From assembly GCA_013399115.1 (NCBI GenBank), contig VXAA01000971.1:624821-688820 (forward strand): a DNA stretch of 64,000 nucleotides, given 5' to 3'. This document shows positions 59,005-64,000 of the stretch, piece by piece. This stretch comes from Anseranas semipalmata. Taxonomy: Eukaryota; Chordata; Aves; Anseriformes; Anseranatidae. Below the pieces are notes generated by a model that saw nothing but the letters and a program-made list of their open reading frames with translations, ran no database searches and was not told the DNA's origin. How positions within the stretch are numbered: the first letter of the stretch is position 1; each line of letters begins with the position of its first letter. The translations under genes and the position numbers were made by a program.

Positions 59005-59500
59005 CCACACTGCGTGAAGAGCCACCTCCTTTTATTTCAGTCCCAACAACTGCCTGCTTCATCTGATGCCCTCTCCGTGAGCAGTCATTCCCAGCTTGCC
59101 TTCTCCATGCTACGCATAATTTTCCATGTTTCTGTTGCCTCTCCCGTCAGTTGTCGCATTATCAGCCTTGTCACTACTCGGGCAGAAGCCGTGTTGTTCC
59201 TCTGATCACCTTTGCTGCCTTTCCCTGAATCTCCTCCCTTGCCACCATACATTTTTGAAATGAGGGGATCAACAACACATGGTATTGAAGATGTGGGTAC
59301 ACCGTAGTTTATACAGTGAAATAATGATTTTCTTTTTTATTATTTCCATTCTTTTCTTAGAAACCCCTAATGTTCTATTTGCCTTTTTTTTTTTTTTTTT
59401 TTTTTTTTCCCAAACTCACATCTGAACATTGCATTGATTATTTTCTGAGTTGTCTATGGAAGATTTTATCTAACTTTTTTGCATCTTCAGTGATGTAGCA
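59005..59500 (-). mobile_element. Ancient CR1 (sauropsid type) reverse-transcriptase and 3' fragment
   Basis: On the plus strand the order is 'gaagagccacctccttttat', 'atctgatgccctctccg', 'ccatgctacgcataattttc', 'tgttgcctctcccgtcagt', 'ttgctgcctttccctgaatc', 'ttttgaaatgaggggatca', 'gtattgaagatgtgggtaca', 'gtttatacagtgaaataatg', 'ttccattcttttcttagaaa' and 'taatgttctatttgcc'. This matches, block by block, the antisense of old CR1 copies abundant in turtles and crocodilians. The minus strand still reads roughly VYPHL.Y.V at the place of the CR1 motif VRPHLEYCVQ. A 28-base T run (59383-59408) has expanded inside it. It is inactive and sense to NPAS2. Confidence 0.75.
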
Positions 59501-62500
59501 ATGAATTTCTATGATTTTGCTTCAGGTAACACATACTTTATTAACTTTCAGCATGACATATTACATATGAATGCAATACATATTACATTCACCTAACATG
59601 AAGATACTCAAAGAGAAAGGGTGGTTGAAATGTCCAGGTAGATGACGCTTCGTCATGCTGGCACTTCTTCCATGTTTTGAAATGACAAAGAGGTTTCATA
59701 CCTGAACTTCCAAATTTCCATTCTGATCTCAAACCCACATAAACATCCTTCAGATTTTTTTCTCATATCATCGTTTCACTTGTCTAGCAATTTTGGTTTT
59801 GATGCACAGATTCCTAAGAATAGTGGTTAAACAGATGAAACACACTTTCTGTCATAATCAGGCCAGCAAAAGACCACCTGTTTTACACAGACTTGTGCCC
59901 AAGCACGAGAAGGTGAGCTAACCTCCATGTACACACCATTTACTTGGTCATTTTTGGAGTATCTCAAAGCTCCCAGCATGGAGTTGGGCATACACCTGCT
60001 GTACATGCACAGAAGAAAGCAATGGTATTGCCTTAAAGAGCTTGCAGACGAAGGACAGGAGAAGGAACAACAGACAGGAACTGAGAGAGCAGAGGGCAAA
60101 GTGTGTGGCAATGCTATTTCCTAGTGACAAAGGTCCAAGTTCACCGGTGGCCTAACTGTTGTGAGAGTTTTATTCTTCTGAAGCCACAGGTGAATTTTCA
60201 GACTGATGCTTTTCAGACTAGCTTTGGGGGTGCCTGAGGATATTTCTCCCAGATGTGGCAGGCAGCGTGCAAGAAACACTGGTATCTGCCATGGTCCTTG
60301 GATAAAGGAACAGAAGTGTCTTTACCAAAGTGTTATTAAACACAACATTTGGGTTGGACTGAGGTGCGCATCATGGTTTGCCTTCAGGGGAAGAGACACA
60401 AGAAGTGAAGCATAAAAAACAGCACTTACCCTTCCACCCCCAAAATGTACATGGAATTTATGTGTACAAGCCCAATAAAGGTGTGCCCCCAAACCCCTCA
60501 GCCTCATCTGCCAAGATCCCTGAGCCACCACAAGATAAATGCAAGGAGCAGAGAGTGAACCATGCCTGCAGTTTCTCAGATGCTTCTAGCACAAACCTAC
60601 AGGGCCATATCACATCACAGTGCCCTTCCTTCCCTGCAACTCCTGCCTTTCTGAAATCAGCTGGTGGTATATTGGTATATATATCCTGTGTGGCACATAG
60701 CAGGTCATACCAAAGGGGTATAACCCACCCCCAAAAAAAGAAACCACACACATAAAATGTGTAATGCCAAAAGCGCTGCTACATGAACATCTATACATTC
60801 TGCTTAAACAGTACTGCATGGCATATCCTTTTCAAATTTCAGTATCAAGTCTCATAACAAAAAAGTCAGTCTCAGCTGATGATGATTTCTGTTAAACATC
60901 CAGCCTGAATTAAATTAGCTAAAATACAAATATTTGCATGGCCTCAGCCTAGTTTTTCAAAAATAAGTTTTAATAAGACCAAGGATCAACAGAAAACTAA
61001 GCCAAATCCAGGAAAATGACTGTTTTTTTATACAGATAATGATCTCCCTACAAAATTTGCAACTCAACTGCATCTGCCCTAAGAGCCCGAAAGCAAAACT
61101 ATAACCACAAATGAAAGGTACTTAAATTCTATACTGTCCAGCTTAGAAAGAAAGAAAAGCAAAGAAGTACTCATAAAATAAACATTTGAATCTAATTTTC
61201 AATTGTTTTATATTTGCCAATTATCAATTGTATAGTGATGAAATTTGTTTGCTCAAAACTTATGGCTGAACATAGGCAACTATTTAAATCATTATGTTTG
61301 CTGTGCAAAATGTCCTATCCTTAAAGAATGCTAGAGCTACAAATTGAAACAATCAGTTGCTGATCTCAATTTCCCTACTTTAAGCGAATGTGTTATGATG
61401 CAACATCAGTTACATGATTACATACTTTTTTGTTTCCACAGGACTTCATTATTTTGATTTGTTCTTAATATACTGAGCTATAAATTGTCCCTCCAGTTAA
61501 AAGAGTGGAAAACCCACATAAGCTTACTGCAGAAGTCGCCAGCTCGGTTGACTCCTTGAGGTCCACAGCACAAAAGCCTAGCGTGAGACTTACCAGGGGC
61601 ATACAAAGTTGCTACCTATCTGTGGCGAAGCTAGTGCTAGCAAAAGGTGGGCAGACACCAGGTCCTGCTCCCCGAGGTGCTGCCTGCTGGTGGGGTTCAG
61701 AACAAGGAGGTGAACAACCACGTGGGCTCACTGCAACTCCACTGCTTTGCAGGCTCAGATCTCCCGTCCCTGTCCACCACAGGACTCTCACCACGTTTTT
61801 CTGCCCACCCTTCTTTCTCTTGGTCTGGGTTTTCCACCTCTAGTTACAGTTTCGGTCCCAAGCTTTGTCATGTAATGACCCCTTCAAGTCCTCTCGCTGA
61901 ATTCAAGGTCCCTGCCCTTCACCTTCCCCACACCTCCACCACCAGTGCTGCTGCTTCTCCCTTCCAGTCCCACCAGTTCTTGTCCCCATGCGTGTGAATT
62001 AAGCAGTTTCCTCTTCCCTCGCCACATTGTCTCCGTGCCGGCAGGCACACCCAGCCACCGAGGATGCAGCCGAGATAGTCTTCATGTTCCCTCCTTATGG
62101 TGCTCACCATAGCAGTAACATCTGGGAAGAATAACTGCGGGGGAAAGCCCACTCAGCCCTTCAGCCACAAACTGGAGCGCTCCCACCCTTCCCAGCAGGA
62201 AGGATGCACGCAACAACGCGGGGGCATTCAGCGCGCTCCGTGCTCAGAGCTTCGCCAGCGAGTGCCACAGTCAAGCCCTCAACATCCGACCACCATGAGC
62301 GCGCAACCTGAGTGTCGTGACAAAATGATAACTGAGGCAAATTCTGGAAGACTTTCATAGGCTCAGCATAATGAACACCCCTGTCACAAGGTTGATCCCA
62401 AGCCAAGTATCTTTTTCCTGCTCCAAAACGCAAAGCCACAAGAATTCAACAGTCTCAATGAAAGTGTTTTCAACATAGCCAAAAAATGCAGATTCACAGA

Positions 62501-63559
62501 AAAACAAAGATCAAGGTCTCCTAATGCAGGATGAAATATACCTAAACCATCTTTGTCAGATATGTGGCCAAAGAATACATTTTCCCCTCACCATGTTCTC
62601 AGAAATAGCTGAACCATTTTATCTGAAACTTCCCAAAGAGATTCTGTCTTCAGCAAATACTCAACCTGGAAAATGTCAGCCTAGTTTTAAGCTTAGCAAA
62701 TGCATAAGCACCTGAAAGCAGAGCATTGTATTAGAAAGCACTAGGTAATTTTAACTGTAGATAACATTTCTGTCTATGATAAAATAACAACGCCTTCAAG
62801 TGCCAGGCTAGAAAATGGGACAACAGTCGCAATTTTGTAAAGTGTAGTCGAAGGGTTCGATCCTGCACACATGCAGGGCAGTGCCTTTAGTTGTGAAGGA
62901 AAGCAGTTTTCGGCAAGTCTACTGTCTCCACGATCTGGAGCAGGGCACAGAAGTGTGGCTAGCTTGGGGAATCACCCTGGAGTCAGATACCTGGACCGGG
63001 AAAAACCTTAGTTTTCTTTCACATGTTCAGTGGAGACAGTGCCTCGCTTGGCAATTACGTTCTCTGAAGATTCCTGTTTCCAGGCCATCCCTGCAGAGCG
63101 ACTCCAAGTCAATACTCATCTAGAGAAATGTATGCAGGATTGGGCCCTTCGCCAGCCGACAGCTTTCAGAATCAGCCACAGCTCAGCATACGAGCCGGCT
63201 ACGTCTGGAAAGCCCGAACACTAATTATTCAGTATCGCCAAACAAACTAAAACCACGGCGGGACACAAATGAACATTTCACGCAGGGGTACGAGGGCAAT
63301 CGCTTTCCGCTTCACGACACGGCCACTTGTTGAGCGGGCTCGGAAAGCTGGGGTTGGCCGTGCCCGTCCTGGGGAGCCCTGCAGCCCTCCTGCAGATTCC
63401 GTACCGTGAAAAGATTAAAGTTCCTCTGCTGGCTGTAATGCTTATAACCGCTAATTATTTCTGAGTCACTTGAGTGAAAGTAAACTGCCATCCTGCAGAC
63501 AGCTGAGGAGGACTGAGTAAAGTTTATGGATGAGCGTGCTTGTTAATTGACAAAGCAGG
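59501..63559 (-). other. NPAS2 intron 1, promoter-proximal segment
   Basis: Non-coding sequence. A CpG-richer patch occurs at about 62200-62325, some 1.4 kb below the main island. A sauropsid-repeat-like phrase, 'atgcaggattgggccc', occurs near 63131. The phrase 'agggttcgatcctgcac' near 62850 superficially resembles a tRNA B box. Open frames at 60378-60755 and 61505-61997 show no known domain. An upstream or alternative NPAS2 5' exon could hide here. Confidence 0.5.
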
Positions 63560-64000
63560 CCAGCGACCATACAGGAAAGCCCCGCCGCACAGCTCCTCGC
63601 GAAAGGAGTCCTGTGCCGCTGCCCAGCACCGCGTTTACCGTCTCCCCCCGATGCCCACGCTCCGGGGGGAGCGAGCAGGAGCCGGGCGCACGCAGCCCCC
63701 GCTCCCACCGGGCACCTTCGCCCATCCAAAGACCCCACCGAGCTCACTGGAAGTTTTCCTGGGCTAAACGCTGCCGGGGCGCGCCGCCGCCGTGCCAGCG
63801 CAGCCCAAGCGAAGCCACGACGCCCGCACGTTGCCAGCGGCACCAAGGCGAGGCGGGGGGGGCGGCGGGGGGCATTTTATTTTCCCCGAAGGAGGGGCCG
63901 GCCCGGCCGGGACAGGCAGCCCCGCACGCAGCGCGGAAACTTTCCCGCGGCAGGGGCGATGCCGCCCCGCACCGCCGGGCACGGCCCCCCAACCCCCGCG
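63560..64000 (-). promoter_or_regulatory. CpG island, candidate NPAS2 promoter and 5' non-coding exon
   Basis: GC content and CpG density rise sharply from about 63560 and are extreme from 63750 to the right edge. There are runs of CCG/CGG and a GC-box-like GCGGGGCGG on the minus strand near 63960. The rest of the window is typical CpG-poor intron. The position fits: it is upstream of the first coding exon, and a 5' non-coding exon is required by the splice acceptor at 15122. I cannot place the transcription start or the exon 1 donor. Possible minus-strand donors include GTGAGC near 63740 and GTAAAC near 63640, neither convincing. No clear TATA box is seen apart from an AT patch near 63876-63884. 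The island may extend past base 64000 and could be bidirectional. Confidence 0.7.

Noticed and set aside
62845..62870. tRNA-like B box 'ggttcgatcc'
   Set aside because: No A box, no acceptor or anticodon stem, and the T stem does not pair.

Overview
This window is vertebrate nuclear DNA, almost certainly from a bird. The coding capacity consists of short, spliced exons with GT..AG introns. The repeats include CR1 LINEs with the avian-type 3' end (ATTCTATGA), an older sauropsid-style CR1 fossil and a degenerate MIR/CORE-SINE. I see no bacterial-style operons, CRISPR arrays, insertion sequences, RNA genes or recognisable viral genes. The assembly has small gaps (one N at 14693 and seven at 23345-23351), both in or beside poly-A runs.

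The window is the 5' part of one gene on the minus strand: NPAS2, the CLOCK paralogue of the circadian oscillator. Four exons are supported base by base: 15122-15069 (start codon at 15100-15098), 10351-10203 (bHLH), 7013-6922 (linker) and 3824-3735 (start of PAS-A). Joined, they give codons 1-121 with intact phases and canonical splice sites. Transcription runs from high to low coordinates, and the gene continues beyond base 1. The rest of PAS-A, PAS-B and the C-terminal activation region are not in this window.

A strong CpG island fills about 63560-64000 and is the obvious candidate promoter and 5' non-coding exon region. If so, intron 1 is about 48 kb long and occupies three quarters of the window. 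It holds a roughly 1.2 kb degenerate CR1 (21.8-23.0 kb, antisense to NPAS2), a short CR1 tail (25.9-26.1 kb, sense), an ancient CR1 (59.0-59.5 kb, sense), MIR-like fragments and simple repeats. The simple repeats include a 76-base T tract and a 580-base pyrimidine-rich tract. A group of diverged, mixed-orientation repeats lies at 39.6-41.9 kb. A 19-unit TAGAA microsatellite lies in the intron before the bHLH exon.

No undescribed biological system is evident. The observations most worth checking are the diverged, roughly 1 kb spaced repeat cluster at 39.6-41.9 kb, the intragenic CpG-dense patches on either side of the first coding exon (one beside a perfect ROR/REV-ERB element match), and the Gly at residue 103 of NPAS2. 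Most long open frames here are chance frames in GC-rich or pyrimidine-rich intron, or lie in CR1 and microsatellite sequence.
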